This document shows, piece by piece, positions 54,014-62,741 of a stretch of 64,000 nucleotides of DNA; within the stretch, counting starts at the first letter, position 1, and every line of letters begins with the position of its first letter. The position numbers and the translations under genes were made by a program. Source of the DNA: Celeribacter ethanolicus (lineage in GTDB: Bacteria; Pseudomonadota; Alphaproteobacteria; Rhodobacterales; Rhodobacteraceae); assembly GCF_001550095.1 (NCBI RefSeq), contig NZ_LRUC01000020.1, positions 124,001-188,000 on the forward strand. The letters run 5' to 3'. Below the pieces are notes generated by a model. The model was not told the DNA's origin and did no database searches. It was given only the letters and a program-made list of their open reading frames with translations.

Positions 54014-54505
54014 ATGAACCCCGAGTTTTTGCCAGACTGTTCGAACTGTGCCGCGCTCTGTTGTCTGGCGCTGGCCTTCGATGCCGACGAGATGTTCGGC
54101 CACGACAAACCGGCGGGCCTGCCCTGTCACAATCTCGATGGGTTCTCCTGCTCCATTCACGCCGATCTTGCGGACAGGGGCTATCGCGGCTGTGTCGCCT
54201 TCGATTGTCTTGGCGCGGGGCAGCGGGTGACGGCGCTGTTTTCCGAAGACTGGCAGAAGCGACCCAAGCTCACCGCCCCGATGATGGAGGCGTTCCGTCA
54301 GATGCGTGCGGTGCAGAGCCTGCATCAGATGCTTCTGACCGCCGGGGCCTTGCCCCTGCCCGATGACACGCGCGCGGAGTTGCGGGACCGAATTGCGGAT
54401 CTGGAGGTGGCGAAGACGGAGCTTGCGGCATTGGCGCGCTTCGATCCGGCCGAAGCAAAGCGATGGCTCAAGAGCCTTGCCCCGTTGCTCAGACCGGCAG
54501 GGTAA
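54014..54505 (+). CDS. CxxCxxxCC-type cysteine-cluster protein
   Basis: Protein of 163 residues. The N-terminus has CSNCAALCC, then CHNL, SCSIHADL and GCVAFDCLGAGQ, so eight or more cysteines are spaced as in the YkgJ/UPF0153 metal-cluster family. The C-terminal half is helical and charged. It probably binds zinc or an iron-sulfur cluster. ATG at 54014 is chosen; a TTG six codons upstream is possible. The 3' end overlaps the convergent tag gene by 17 bases. Confidence 0.7.
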   Translation: MNPEFLPDCSNCAALCCLALAFDADEMFGHDKPAGLPCHNLDGFSCSIHADLADRGYRGCVAFDCLGAGQRVTALFSEDWQKRPKLTAPMMEAFRQMRAVQSLHQMLLTAGALPLPDDTRAELRDRIADLEVAKTELAALARFDPAEAKRWLKSLAPLLRPAG

Positions 54506-55094
54506 ACGCCGCCCGCGCCGCCACCGCCTTGGCATGATGCGCACAGCCGGGGTGATGATCGTTGACCATGCCCATGGCCTGCATGAAGGCATAGCAGGTG
54601 GTCGGCCCAACGAATTTCCAACCCTTTTTCTTGAGCGTTTTTGACAGGCGTTGCGAGGTCGGCGTCTGGGCCACCACCTCGCCGCCGCTCTCGTCCGTTT
54701 CCGGCGCGAAGGACCAGAAGAAAGCGGCCAAAGAGCCATGTTCGCGCTCCATCTCTATGGCGCGGGCGGCGTTGTGGATCACCGCTTCGATCTTGCCCCG
54801 ATGCCGCACGATGCCCTTGTCCTGCACCAGACGCTCGACATCCTCGGGGCCGAACTCCGCCATCCGGTGAAAATCGAACCCTGCAAAGGCGGCGCGGAAA
54901 TTCTCGCGCTTTTGCAGGATGGTCCACCACGACAGGCCTGACTGGAAGCCTTCGAGACAGATCTTCTCGAACAGGCGGATGTCATCGGCGACCGGGTAGC
55001 CCCATTCTTCGTCGTGGTAGCGGATGTATTCAGGATCGGAAGCGCACCAGCAGCACCGGCTCACCCCGTCACTTGCGACAAACAAACGCTCCAT
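54489..55094 (-). CDS. tag: DNA-3-methyladenine glycosylase I
   Basis: Base-excision repair enzyme of 201 residues, helix-hairpin-helix superfamily, removing 3-methyladenine. The start CCWCASDPEYIRYHDEEWG (zinc-binding cysteine, conserved tryptophans) is diagnostic, and GLSWWTILQKRENF and FVGPTTCYAFMQAMGMVNDH are the catalytic segments. Zinc histidines DHHPGC lie near the end. ATG at 55094 with GGGAG six bases upstream is chosen. Confidence 0.95.
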   Translation of the reverse strand: MERLFVASDGVSRCCWCASDPEYIRYHDEEWGYPVADDIRLFEKICLEGFQSGLSWWTILQKRENFRAAFAGFDFHRMAEFGPEDVERLVQDKGIVRHRGKIEAVIHNAARAIEMEREHGSLAAFFWSFAPETDESGGEVVAQTPTSQRLSKTLKKKGWKFVGPTTCYAFMQAMGMVNDHHPGCAHHAKAVAARAAFTLPV

Positions 55095-55113
55095 GACATT
55101 CTCCCACATGATA

Positions 55114-55139
55114 AAAGCCCCGCCAGAGGGCAGGGCTTT
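55114..55139 (-). terminator. Terminator after irr
   Basis: On the minus strand AAAGCCCTGCC pairs with GGCGGGGCTTT around a short loop and is followed by T residues, about 50 bases past the irr stop and just before tag. Confidence 0.8.
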
Positions 55140-55190
55140 CTCATAACTGTCAAGCTGTTCGCCCGGTCTTTTCCGCTCAGGCTTTTCCGC

Positions 55191-55625
55191 TCAGTGGCGC
55201 GATTTCGGACGCAACCGGATCACCACATCGACGGAGGCGATCTCCATCCCCTCAGGCGGCGCCGGCAGGCGTTCGATCTTCAGCTCTTCGGACGGTGCAT
55301 CGGTCAACTCGCCCTTGTCTTCCCAGAAGAAATGCGGGTGCTCGTCCATGTTGGTGTCGAAATAGCTGCGGGAGCCATCGACCGTGACCTCCTGCATCAG
55401 ACCGGCCTGACAGAAGGCGCGAAGCGTGTTGTAGACGGTCGCGAGAGAGACTTTCTCCCCCGCATCGCGGGCGGCATCGAACAGGCTTTCGGCCGTGACG
55501 TGCCGGTCATGGCCATCGCCCACCAGAAGCGTCGCCAGCGCGATCCTTTGACGCGTCGGGCGCACACCGGCAGTCGCAAGCCAAGCTGCACCGCGACGGG
55601 TTTCGATGTTTTCGGTCTGGGTCAT
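55191..55625 (-). CDS. irr: Irr-type Fur-family transcriptional regulator
   Basis: Regulator of 144 residues. The winged helix-turn-helix includes GVRPTRQRIALATLL and VSLATVYNTLRAFCQAG; DEHPHFFWED carries the histidine-rich metal/haem-responsive site of Irr rather than the Fur zinc sites. In alphaproteobacteria Irr reports haem status and controls iron genes. It is transcribed away from fabA-fabB-fabI, a linkage often found in this group, and so may regulate the fab genes or only share the intergenic region. No clear ICE motif was identified. Confidence 0.9.
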   Translation of the reverse strand: MTQTENIETRRGAAWLATAGVRPTRQRIALATLLVGDGHDRHVTAESLFDAARDAGEKVSLATVYNTLRAFCQAGLMQEVTVDGSRSYFDTNMDEHPHFFWEDKGELTDAPSEELKIERLPAPPEGMEIASVDVVIRLRPKSRH

Positions 55626-55842
55626 GGGCGTCCAATTCCTGGGAATACCGATGGAATATACAGGATCAGCCCCGCAAATTTCAATTGGAAATCCTCTAAT
55701 TCTTATTTCACATGTGTTTCACCGTGTCGAAAGCGCGTCAAAAACGCCGCTCGTCTCCAGCCCTGTTGCGCTTGCGTGCGCGGGGGCCGGGGTGATAGAG
55801 GGGATACGACTTTGAAAGATGATGAGGAAGGCAAGGGCGTTC

Positions 55843-56352
55843 ATGGCCGATTACCCCACGAGTTTCACCAAGGAAGACCTGCTCAAATGTGCGGCAGGCG
55901 AGCTCTTTGGACCGGGCAACGCACAACTTCCGGCGCCGCCGATGCTGATGATGGACCGGATCACCGAAATTTCCGGTGATGGCGGACTGCATGGCAAGGG
56001 CCATGTGGTGGCGGAATTCGACATCACGCCGGATCTGTGGTTCTTCGAATGCCATTTTCCCGGCAACCCGATCATGCCCGGCTGTCTCGGTCTCGACGGG
56101 CTGTGGCAGCTCACCGGCTTCAACCTCGGCTGGCGCGGCTGGCAGGGGCGTGGCTATGCGCTTGGCGTCGGCGAAGTGAAGCTCACCGGCATGGTGCGCC
56201 CGGATCGGAAGATGCTGACCTACAAGGTCGATTTCAAGAAAGCCGTGCAAAGCCGCCGCCTGACCATGGGCGTGGCCGACGGCATCGTCGAAGCCGACGG
56301 CGAAGTGATCTATCAGGTCACCGATATGAAGGTTGCGCTGTCCGAGAGCTGA
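55843..56352 (+). CDS. fabA: 3-hydroxydecanoyl-ACP dehydratase/isomerase
   Basis: Enzyme of 169 residues that introduces the double bond for unsaturated fatty acids. The active-site His is in [21 protein letters not shown] near residue 70, and the Asp follows in [28 protein letters not shown] at the start is typical. ATG at 55843 follows AAGG; an in-frame ATG eight codons earlier lacks support. fabB and fabI follow on the same strand. Confidence 0.97.
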   Translation: MADYPTSFTKEDLLKCAAGELFGPGNAQLPAPPMLMMDRITEISGDGGLHGKGHVVAEFDITPDLWFFECHFPGNPIMPGCLGLDGLWQLTGFNLGWRGWQGRGYALGVGEVKLTGMVRPDRKMLTYKVDFKKAVQSRRLTMGVADGIVEADGEVIYQVTDMKVALSES

Positions 56353-56395
56353 TCTCGGACCGACCGTCAAGGAACATATAGGGAAGGAACAGGCC

Positions 56396-57625
56396 ATGCG
56401 TCGCGTCGTCGTCACCGGGTTGGGGATCGTCTCCTCCATCGGCAATACTGCCGAAGAGGTGCTTGCCTCTTTGAAAACCGGGAAATCCGGCATCACCGCC
56501 AATGAGGACATGAAGGAATACGGCTTCCGTTCGCAGGTCGCCGGGTCCATCGACATCGACATCAAGGAACATGTCGACAAGCGCGCCCTGCGTTTCATGG
56601 GGCCGGGGGCAGCCTATGCCTATATCGCCATGAAACAGGCGATTGCCGACTCGGGCCTCGAAGAGAGCGAAGTCGTGAACCCGCGCACCGGTCTGATCGC
56701 TGGCTCCGGCGGCCCGTCCACCTCCGCCATGCTGACCGCGCATCAGTCGGTTCTGAACACCAAATCCACCAAACGCGTCGGACCGTTCGCGGTGCCCAAA
56801 TGTATGGGCTCCACCATCTCGGCCAACCTCGCGACCGCCTATCAGATCAAGGGCATCAACTATTCGATCACCTCGGCCTGTTCGACCTCCCTGCACTGCA
56901 TCGGCAATGCAGCGGAGCAGATCATGATGGGCAAACAGGACGTGATGTTCGCGGGCGGTGGCGAGGAACTCGACTGGACCCTGTCCTGCCTGTTCGACGC
57001 CATGGGCGCGATGTCGTCCAAATATAACGACACGCCTGAGAAAGCCTCCCGTGCGTTTGACGCGAACCGTGACGGGTTCGTGATCTCCGGCGGCGGTGCG
57101 ATCCTCGTGCTCGAAGAGCTGGAACACGCCAAGGCGCGCGGCGCGAAAATCTACGCCGAAGTGACCGGCTTTGCCGCCACCTCCGACGGCGCCGACATGG
57201 TCGCCCCCTCGGGCGAAGGCGGCGAACGGGCGATGCGTCTGGCGCTTTCCACGCTCGAAGAAGGCCGCAAGGTCGGCTATATCAACGCGCATGGCACCTC
57301 GACCCCCGTCGGCGACGTGGGCGAGGTCGAAGCGGTGCGCCGCGTCTTCGGTGAAGGCCAGACCCCGGTGATTTCCTCGACGAAATCCATGACCGGCCAC
57401 TCCCAGGGCGCCACCGGCGCGCAAGAGGCGGTCTATTGTTTGCTGGCGCTGCAGAACGATTTCATCATCCCGTCGATCAACGTCGAAACGCTTGATCCGG
57501 CGATCCGCGAGGGTGAGATCGCCACGAAACTGGTGGAAAATGCGGGCCTCGATACGGTGATGACCAACTCGTTTGGGTTCGGCGGCACCAACGGCTCGAT
57601 GTTGTTGTCGAAATATCTTGGGTAA
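56396..57625 (+). CDS. fabB: 3-oxoacyl-ACP synthase I
   Basis: Condensing enzyme of 409 residues that elongates unsaturated acyl-ACP. The nucleophilic cysteine is in [12 protein letters not shown] near residue 163, the two histidines in [12 protein letters not shown] near 298 and [12 protein letters not shown] near 333. GAAGGA precedes the ATG at 56396. It lies 43 bases after fabA and eight bases before fabI. Confidence 0.97.
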   Translation: MRRVVVTGLGIVSSIGNTAEEVLASLKTGKSGITANEDMKEYGFRSQVAGSIDIDIKEHVDKRALRFMGPGAAYAYIAMKQAIADSGLEESEVVNPRTGLIAGSGGPSTSAMLTAHQSVLNTKSTKRVGPFAVPKCMGSTISANLATAYQIKGINYSITSACSTSLHCIGNAAEQIMMGKQDVMFAGGGEELDWTLSCLFDAMGAMSSKYNDTPEKASRAFDANRDGFVISGGGAILVLEELEHAKARGAKIYAEVTGFAATSDGADMVAPSGEGGERAMRLALSTLEEGRKVGYINAHGTSTPVGDVGEVEAVRRVFGEGQTPVISSTKSMTGHSQGATGAQEAVYCLLALQNDFIIPSINVETLDPAIREGEIATKLVENAGLDTVMTNSFGFGGTNGSMLLSKYLG

Positions 57626-57633
57626 AAACACAA

Positions 57634-58422
57634 ATGGCTGATCTTCTCAAAGGCAAACGCGGGCTCGTGATGGGCGTCGCCAATGAGCGCTCCATCGCAT
57701 GGGGCATCGCGAAAGCCTGTGCCGACGAGGGCGCAGAGCTGGCGTTTACCTATCAGGGCGAAGCCTTCGGCAAACGCCTCGAACCGCTCGCGGCTTCCGT
57801 CGGCTCCGACACGATGGTCGATGTGGATGTCACCAATCCGGAGCAAATGGACGCGGCCTTTGCGGCGCTCAAGGCGAAATGGGGCAAGCTCGATTTCGTC
57901 GTCCACGCCATCGCCTACTCGGACAAATCCGAACTCACCGGACGCTTCCGTGACACCACCGAGGCAAATTTCAAGAATTCGCTGCATATCTCGTGTTTCA
58001 GCTTCATCGATGTCGCCAAACGCGCCTCCGAGTTGATGACCGAGGGCGGCACCTTGATGACGCTGACATTTGCGGGCTCGAACATGGTCGTGCCGAATTA
58101 CAACGTGATGGGCGTGGCCAAGGCGGCGCTCGAATCTTCGGTGCGCTACCTCGCCAACGATCTCGGCCCTGAGGGCATCCGCGTCAACGCGATTTCCCCC
58201 GGTCCGATGAAAACCCTTGCAGGCTCTGCCATCGGTGGCGCGCGCCGGACGTATAAGCACGCCGAACAAAACGCCCCAATGCAATCCAACGCCACGCTCG
58301 AAGCAGTCGGCGCCACGGCGGTCTATCTGGCCTCTGACGGCGGCGCCTACACCACCGGCGAGATCATCCGCGTCGATGGCGGCTATCACATCATGGGCAT
58401 GCCCCGGATCGAAAACCTCTAA
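57634..58422 (+). CDS. fabI: Enoyl-ACP reductase (NADH)
   Basis: Enzyme of 262 residues that reduces enoyl-ACP. The N-terminal GLVMGVANERSIAWGIA, then the catalytic NYNVMGVAKAALES (Tyr-x6-Lys) near residue 155, and SPGPMKTLAGSAIGG near 190 identify FabI. The Shine-Dalgarno sequence is weak, which fits coupling to fabB eight bases upstream. A tandem repeat and a terminator follow. Confidence 0.97.
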   Translation: MADLLKGKRGLVMGVANERSIAWGIAKACADEGAELAFTYQGEAFGKRLEPLAASVGSDTMVDVDVTNPEQMDAAFAALKAKWGKLDFVVHAIAYSDKSELTGRFRDTTEANFKNSLHISCFSFIDVAKRASELMTEGGTLMTLTFAGSNMVVPNYNVMGVAKAALESSVRYLANDLGPEGIRVNAISPGPMKTLAGSAIGGARRTYKHAEQNAPMQSNATLEAVGATAVYLASDGGAYTTGEIIRVDGGYHIMGMPRIENL

Positions 58423-58427
58423 ACCAT

Positions 58428-58471
58428 TTGCCGGACGAGTCTTGGCCAGACGAGTTTTGGCCAGACGATTG
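58428..58471 (+). repeat. Three tandem 14-15 base repeats after fabI
   Basis: Units begin at 58428, 58442 and 58457, each TTGCCGGACGAGT/TTGGCCAGACGAGT/TTGGCCAGACGATT, directly between the fabI stop and its terminator. Non-coding; probably replication slippage. Confidence 0.7.
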
Positions 58472-58475
58472 TTTG

Positions 58476-58500
58476 AACCCCGCCTCTTCGGCGGGGTTTT
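58476..58500 (+). terminator. Intrinsic terminator of the fabA-fabB-fabI operon
   Basis: AACCCCGCC pairs with GGCGGGGTT across TCTTC and continues into TTTT, 54 bases past the fabI stop. Confidence 0.92.
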
Positions 58501-58601
58501 CATTTTGAGTATTTGCCGAAGCAAAGGAAACATGACGCCACGTTTCACGCGCCGCCCGGAAAAACTGACGTAGCCTCTCCCCAGGGGGGGAGAGAGCCAT
58601 C

Positions 58602-60191
58602 ATGTACGATTACATCATCATCGGCGCCGGATCGGCGGGCTGCGTTCTGGCGAACCGGCTGTCGGGCGACACGGGCAAACGCGTATGCCTGATCGAAGCG
58701 GGCGGCAAGGATCGCTCGCCCTTCATTCACATTCCTTTGGGGCTGGCGGTTCTGGCACGACTCAGGGGAGTGAACTGGAACCATCGCACCGCGCCCGAGT
58801 CGGCGCTGAACGGGCGACGGCTGTTCTGGCCGCGCGGACGGGTACTGGGCGGGTCTTCCTCGATCAATGCGATGATCTACATCCGCGGTCATCGGGAGGA
58901 TTACCACGGATGGGCGCGTGCGGCAGGTGAGAACTGGGACTGGGCACGGGTGCTGGAACTGTTCAAACGGCTGGAAAGCAATGCCCAGCTTGCCGGTGAC
59001 TTTCATGGCAGCGAGGGACCTTTGTCGGTCTCCGACCTCCGCAGCCCCAACCCGCTCTCGAACGCCTTCGTCAAAGCCGGGTGCGAGGCCGGTTTCTCAG
59101 AGCGACGCGATTTCAACGGCGCGGATCAGGAGGGCGTCGGCCTCTATCAGGTCACCCAGAAAGACGGGCAACGGTTCTCGACCGCTCGGGCCTTTCTCGA
59201 TCCAGCGCGCCATCGCGACAATCTCGACATCCTCACCGGCGCGCAAGTGACGCGTGTGCTGTTCGACGGGCGTCGTGCCGATGGCGTGGCGTTGACAGAC
59301 CGCGAACTCCGGCTCAATCCCGGCGGCGAAGTGATCCTGTCCGGCGGCGCTATCAACTCGCCGCAGCTTTTGATGCTGTCCGGCATCGGCCCCGGCGAGA
59401 CGTTGCGCAACCACGGGATCGAGGTCTTGCATGATCTGCCCGAGGTTGGGCGCAATCTGGCGGATCATCTCGACATCACGGTGATGTCTGCGGCGGCGGA
59501 TCGCCTGCCCATCGGCATTGCCCCCTTCTACCTGCCGCGTGTGCTCCGGGCGGCATGGCAGTTTGCCCGACAGAGGCAGGGTGAACTGACCTCGAATGTC
59601 GCCGAGGCGGGCGGGTTTGTGCGCTCAGACCCTGAGCGCGACCGGCCCAATCTGCAATTTCATTTCATCCCGGCCTATCTGCGCGATCACGGGCGCAAGA
59701 CCTCGTATGGCTATGGCATGACCCTGCATGTCTGCGATCTGCTGCCCGGCTCGCGCGGCACGATCACGCTGGCCTCTCCCGATCCGCTGAAGCCTCCGAG
59801 GATCGACGCGAATTATCTCAGCGCGCCCGAGGATGTGGAGACACTTCTGGCGGGTCTCAAGCAGGCGCGGCAGGTGATGCAGGCCCCTGCCCTCGCCCGC
59901 CATGTCAAAGCCGAGCTTTTTCCGGGACCGGACATACAGGGCGATACCGCCCTGATCGACGACATCCGCGCGCGGGCGGAGACGATTTATCACCCGGTCG
60001 GCACCTGTCGCATGGGGATGGACGCCGGATCGGTGGTCGACCCGGAGGGCCGTGTGCGCGGGGTTGAGGGGCTTCGGGTGGTCGACGCCTCAATCATGCC
60101 CACGATCATTGCGGGCAACACCAATGCGCCGACGATGATGATCGCAGAGAACATCGCCGATCGGATGGGCGCCCCCGCACGACTGCTTTGA
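58602..60191 (+). CDS. GMC-family oxidoreductase (choline/alcohol dehydrogenase-like)
   Basis: FAD enzyme of 529 residues. The N-terminal [18 protein letters not shown] is the FAD motif, [18 protein letters not shown] near residue 85 the GMC signature 1, and [17 protein letters not shown] near 249 signature 2; the C-terminal [10 protein letters not shown] and [24 protein letters not shown] hold the catalytic His. It oxidises a primary alcohol such as choline, or an aliphatic alcohol; specificity is not evident. GGGGGGAGAGAG precedes the ATG. No betaine-related gene lies nearby. Confidence 0.93.
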   Translation: MYDYIIIGAGSAGCVLANRLSGDTGKRVCLIEAGGKDRSPFIHIPLGLAVLARLRGVNWNHRTAPESALNGRRLFWPRGRVLGGSSSINAMIYIRGHREDYHGWARAAGENWDWARVLELFKRLESNAQLAGDFHGSEGPLSVSDLRSPNPLSNAFVKAGCEAGFSERRDFNGADQEGVGLYQVTQKDGQRFSTARAFLDPARHRDNLDILTGAQVTRVLFDGRRADGVALTDRELRLNPGGEVILSGGAINSPQLLMLSGIGPGETLRNHGIEVLHDLPEVGRNLADHLDITVMSAAADRLPIGIAPFYLPRVLRAAWQFARQRQGELTSNVAEAGGFVRSDPERDRPNLQFHFIPAYLRDHGRKTSYGYGMTLHVCDLLPGSRGTITLASPDPLKPPRIDANYLSAPEDVETLLAGLKQARQVMQAPALARHVKAELFPGPDIQGDTALIDDIRARAETIYHPVGTCRMGMDAGSVVDPEGRVRGVEGLRVVDASIMPTIIAGNTNAPTMMIAENIADRMGAPARLL

Positions 60192-60193
60192 GC

Positions 60194-60814
60194 TTAGTGG
60201 CAGCCGCCCGGCCCGCAACCGTCGCAGCCCTCACAAGCCCGCGCCCGGCCCTTCATCTCGATGAATTTCTCGTCCCAGGCCTCGCCGTCGCCGAATTCCA
60301 GAAAATGCTGATACTGCTCATGGCGATCCGGCAGGGCGCGGGCGTGTTTGATCGGGCACCAGTAATATTCCGTCCGCCCCGCCACCTCGCGCACATAGGC
60401 CAGAAGGCCGTTGCAATAGCCGCAATAGACGCAGTTCAGCTTCTGCATGAAGTTGAGATAGGTGAGCTTGTGCCGGTCCACCGCGATGTATTTTTTACGC
60501 TGCACTTTCGGGATGCCATAGACCGGAAAACAGATCGCCTGATAGACCGTCACGAAGAGATCCATCAGTGCAAAAGGGATGATCAGCCCGTAGATCACCG
60601 GCGCCGTCACGATCTCCCAGGGCCGCGCACGGCGCAGAAACACCGACCAGCGCACCTTGAGCGCCCGGCCACGGCGACGGGCCTCCTCTTCGAAGACCAC
60701 CCGGCCGTTGCTCAGATGATACTGGAATTTTTCGCGTGCCTCGACCGCCTCCTTTTCGAGCTGCACCTGCAACTCGCGCAGGCTCTCGCGCAGTTTCTCC
60801 ACCGTGCCGTTCAT
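60194..60814 (-). CDS. Conserved hypothetical membrane protein with cysteine-rich tail
   Basis: Protein of 206 residues. A coiled-coil-like N-terminus (residues 1-50, KLRESLRELQVQLEKEA) is followed by one hydrophobic segment near 75-95, a central CVYCGYCNGLLAY, then YYWCPIKHA and a terminal CEGCDGCGPGGCH. At least eight cysteines are paired in CxxC fashion, which suggests bound zinc or an iron-sulfur cluster. ATG at 60814 follows GGAGGG. It is convergent with the GMC gene, ending two bases from it. I recognise the pattern as widespread in alphaproteobacteria but cannot name a family; function unknown. Confidence 0.7.
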   Translation of the reverse strand: MNGTVEKLRESLRELQVQLEKEAVEAREKFQYHLSNGRVVFEEEARRRGRALKVRWSVFLRRARPWEIVTAPVIYGLIIPFALMDLFVTVYQAICFPVYGIPKVQRKKYIAVDRHKLTYLNFMQKLNCVYCGYCNGLLAYVREVAGRTEYYWCPIKHARALPDRHEQYQHFLEFGDGEAWDEKFIEMKGRARACEGCDGCGPGGCH

Positions 60815-61076
60815 CGGGCCCTCCAGCCTCTTTGCGTTCCGTCCCGACAAGGTAAGGCGTTTCGTGGAAAAAACGAAACCATCCTTGCACGGGCCCATCG
60901 CTTCCCGGCGAAGTGTTGCTCCATGACGTCCACTGTTGGCCCCCGGGAAACAATGCGTTGAGCCCCGGCTCGCGCCCGCCTGGGCGGGCCATTCGCACCC
61001 CGATTGCCACATTCTCGCCACATTCAGGGCCGATCACATCCGACACAGACATAAAAAGGCCGCAATTCGACTCACC

Positions 61077-61856
61077 ATGACCTTTCTCCTGCTTGCCATC
61101 GCGCTCGGGCTTTTCGCCCTGCCGCTCGTGACGCGCCCCCTGACAAGCCAGGGACGCATTCGCGCGAGCGGGTTCAATGGTGCGGGCGTGATCGTCGGGT
61201 TTGTCATCACCGTTGCGGTCGTTTCCCTGACCTCGCCGCGCTTCGGTTTCGGCTTTGTCCTTGCCGTGATGCTGCATGAACTAGGCTCGGCCTATGCCTG
61301 TCGCATCATCGGCCACGAGGTCGCCCGCGTGCGCCTCATTCCCCTGCCGTTACTGGCCGCACCGCGTTCCGACCGCCCCTTCGGCCATGCGCTCGAGGAA
61401 AGCTTCACAGCACTCTACGCCCCGGCGCTCGCCATCGTACCGATGGTGCTGTGCTTCGGGCTGTTTCCCATCCTCGCCCCCATCGCTCCAATGGTGGCCA
61501 ATCTATTGCGCGTGACGGCAATCATGCTCGGGACGTTCAACTTCATCATGCTCCTGCCCTTCCTGCCGTTTGCGGGCGGGCGGGTGATGCGGGCCATCTC
61601 GGGCGCCTTCTGGCCCCGGTTCGGCACCACCGTCACCCTCTTCATGACCGCCGCCTTCACCTCTGCGGCGCTGCGCGATCACTCCATCGCCATGGCGCTT
61701 CTGGCCGCCGCCGGTCTCCAGAGCCTGTGGCACCGGCGCCAACCGGAACAGGCCCCGCTGAGTTCCAACGAGGCGCTGCTGGTCATGGCCTGTTACGCCT
61801 TCGTTCTCACCGTGCATTACCTCGGCGGCTCATGGCTCCTGAACGGGCTGCGCTAG
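61077..61856 (+). CDS. Site-2-protease-like membrane protein with degenerate active site
   Basis: Protein of 259 residues with about six hydrophobic segments. HELGS at residues 67-71 stands where an M50 site-2 protease would have HELGH, so the second zinc histidine is replaced by serine. Near residue 155 NFIMLLPFLPFAGG resembles the NxxPxxPxDGG motif, but the third zinc ligand Asp is Ala166. The fold is probably kept while peptidase activity is lost, or the assignment is a chance resemblance. ATG at 61077 is chosen on hydrophobic start; AAAAAGG is 18 bases upstream, further than usual. Confidence 0.55.
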   Translation: MTFLLLAIALGLFALPLVTRPLTSQGRIRASGFNGAGVIVGFVITVAVVSLTSPRFGFGFVLAVMLHELGSAYACRIIGHEVARVRLIPLPLLAAPRSDRPFGHALEESFTALYAPALAIVPMVLCFGLFPILAPIAPMVANLLRVTAIMLGTFNFIMLLPFLPFAGGRVMRAISGAFWPRFGTTVTLFMTAAFTSAALRDHSIAMALLAAAGLQSLWHRRQPEQAPLSSNEALLVMACYAFVLTVHYLGGSWLLNGLR

Positions 61857-61907
61857 GGCTTTCGTCCCGGACACGGACGTGACAGTCTGCGCCCAAAGGA
61901 GATCCCA

Positions 61908-62741
61908 ATGGTTCAGCATTTCACCACGAAAGACGGATTGAAACTCGCCTATGACATTCAGGGCGACGGCGCGCCGCTGCTCTGTCTCGCCGGGCTGACC
62001 CGCAACATGGACGATTTCGAGCCGGTGGTGGATCATTTCGCCGACCGGGCTCAGGTCATCCGCCTCGACAGTCGCGGCCGTGGCGCCTCCGATTACGATC
62101 CGGCCTTCATGAATTACACCATCCCGCAGGAGGCGGCGGACGCTTTGGCGCTGCTCGATCATCTCGGGATCGACAAGGCCGCGATCCTCGGCACCTCGCG
62201 CGGCGGGCTGATCGCCATGGGATTGACCGCGGCGGCGAAACATCGGCTCTCCGGCGTGCTCCTGAACGACATCGGCCCGGAGCTCGACCCGTCCGGCCTC
62301 AGCCACATCATGGACTATCTCGGTCGCCCCTCCGCCTACAAAAGCTTCGACGATGCTGCCGAAAAACTGCCGAAAGCCCTCGGCGCGCAGTTCCCGAACG
62401 TCTCCCATGAACAATGGCGGAGCTATGCGCGGCGGATCTGGGCCGAGGGCGAGCGGCGTCTGGAACTGCGTTACGACCCGAAACTGCGCGACGCGATCGA
62501 GGCCCAGAGTGTCACCGGCGCGGTCGATCTCTGGCCCTTCTTCGACGCCTTCGAAGACCTGCCTCTGGCCCTGTTGCGCGGAGAGAACTCCAACCTCCTG
62601 TCGCGCGCCTGCGTGGCGGAGATGCAGCGCCGCCGCCCCGACATGATCTCAGCCGAGGTCAGGGATCGCGGCCATGTGCCCTTTCTCGACGAACCCGAAA
62701 GTCTCGATGTCATCGCGCGGTTTCTGGAGGCCCTGTCATGA
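61908..62741 (+). CDS. Alpha/beta-hydrolase
   Basis: Hydrolase of 277 residues. The oxyanion/strand segment LLCLAGLTRNMDDF, RLDSRGRGASD (typical of the family's strand 4) and the nucleophile elbow GTSRGG with Ser97 are visible; the late DRGHVPFLDEP holds the catalytic His. AAAGGAG is eight bases before the ATG. Substrate unknown. The stop overlaps the pcaD-like ATG (ATGA), and two further alpha/beta-hydrolase genes follow, giving three in a row. Confidence 0.9.
   Translation: MVQHFTTKDGLKLAYDIQGDGAPLLCLAGLTRNMDDFEPVVDHFADRAQVIRLDSRGRGASDYDPAFMNYTIPQEAADALALLDHLGIDKAAILGTSRGGLIAMGLTAAAKHRLSGVLLNDIGPELDPSGLSHIMDYLGRPSAYKSFDDAAEKLPKALGAQFPNVSHEQWRSYARRIWAEGERRLELRYDPKLRDAIEAQSVTGAVDLWPFFDAFEDLPLALLRGENSNLLSRACVAEMQRRRPDMISAEVRDRGHVPFLDEPESLDVIARFLEALS

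Noticed and set aside
56341-56359. Hairpin TCCGAGA-TCTCGGA at the end of fabA as a terminator.
   Set aside because: It has no T-run, overlaps the stop codon and fabB follows closely, so at most an attenuator or stability element.
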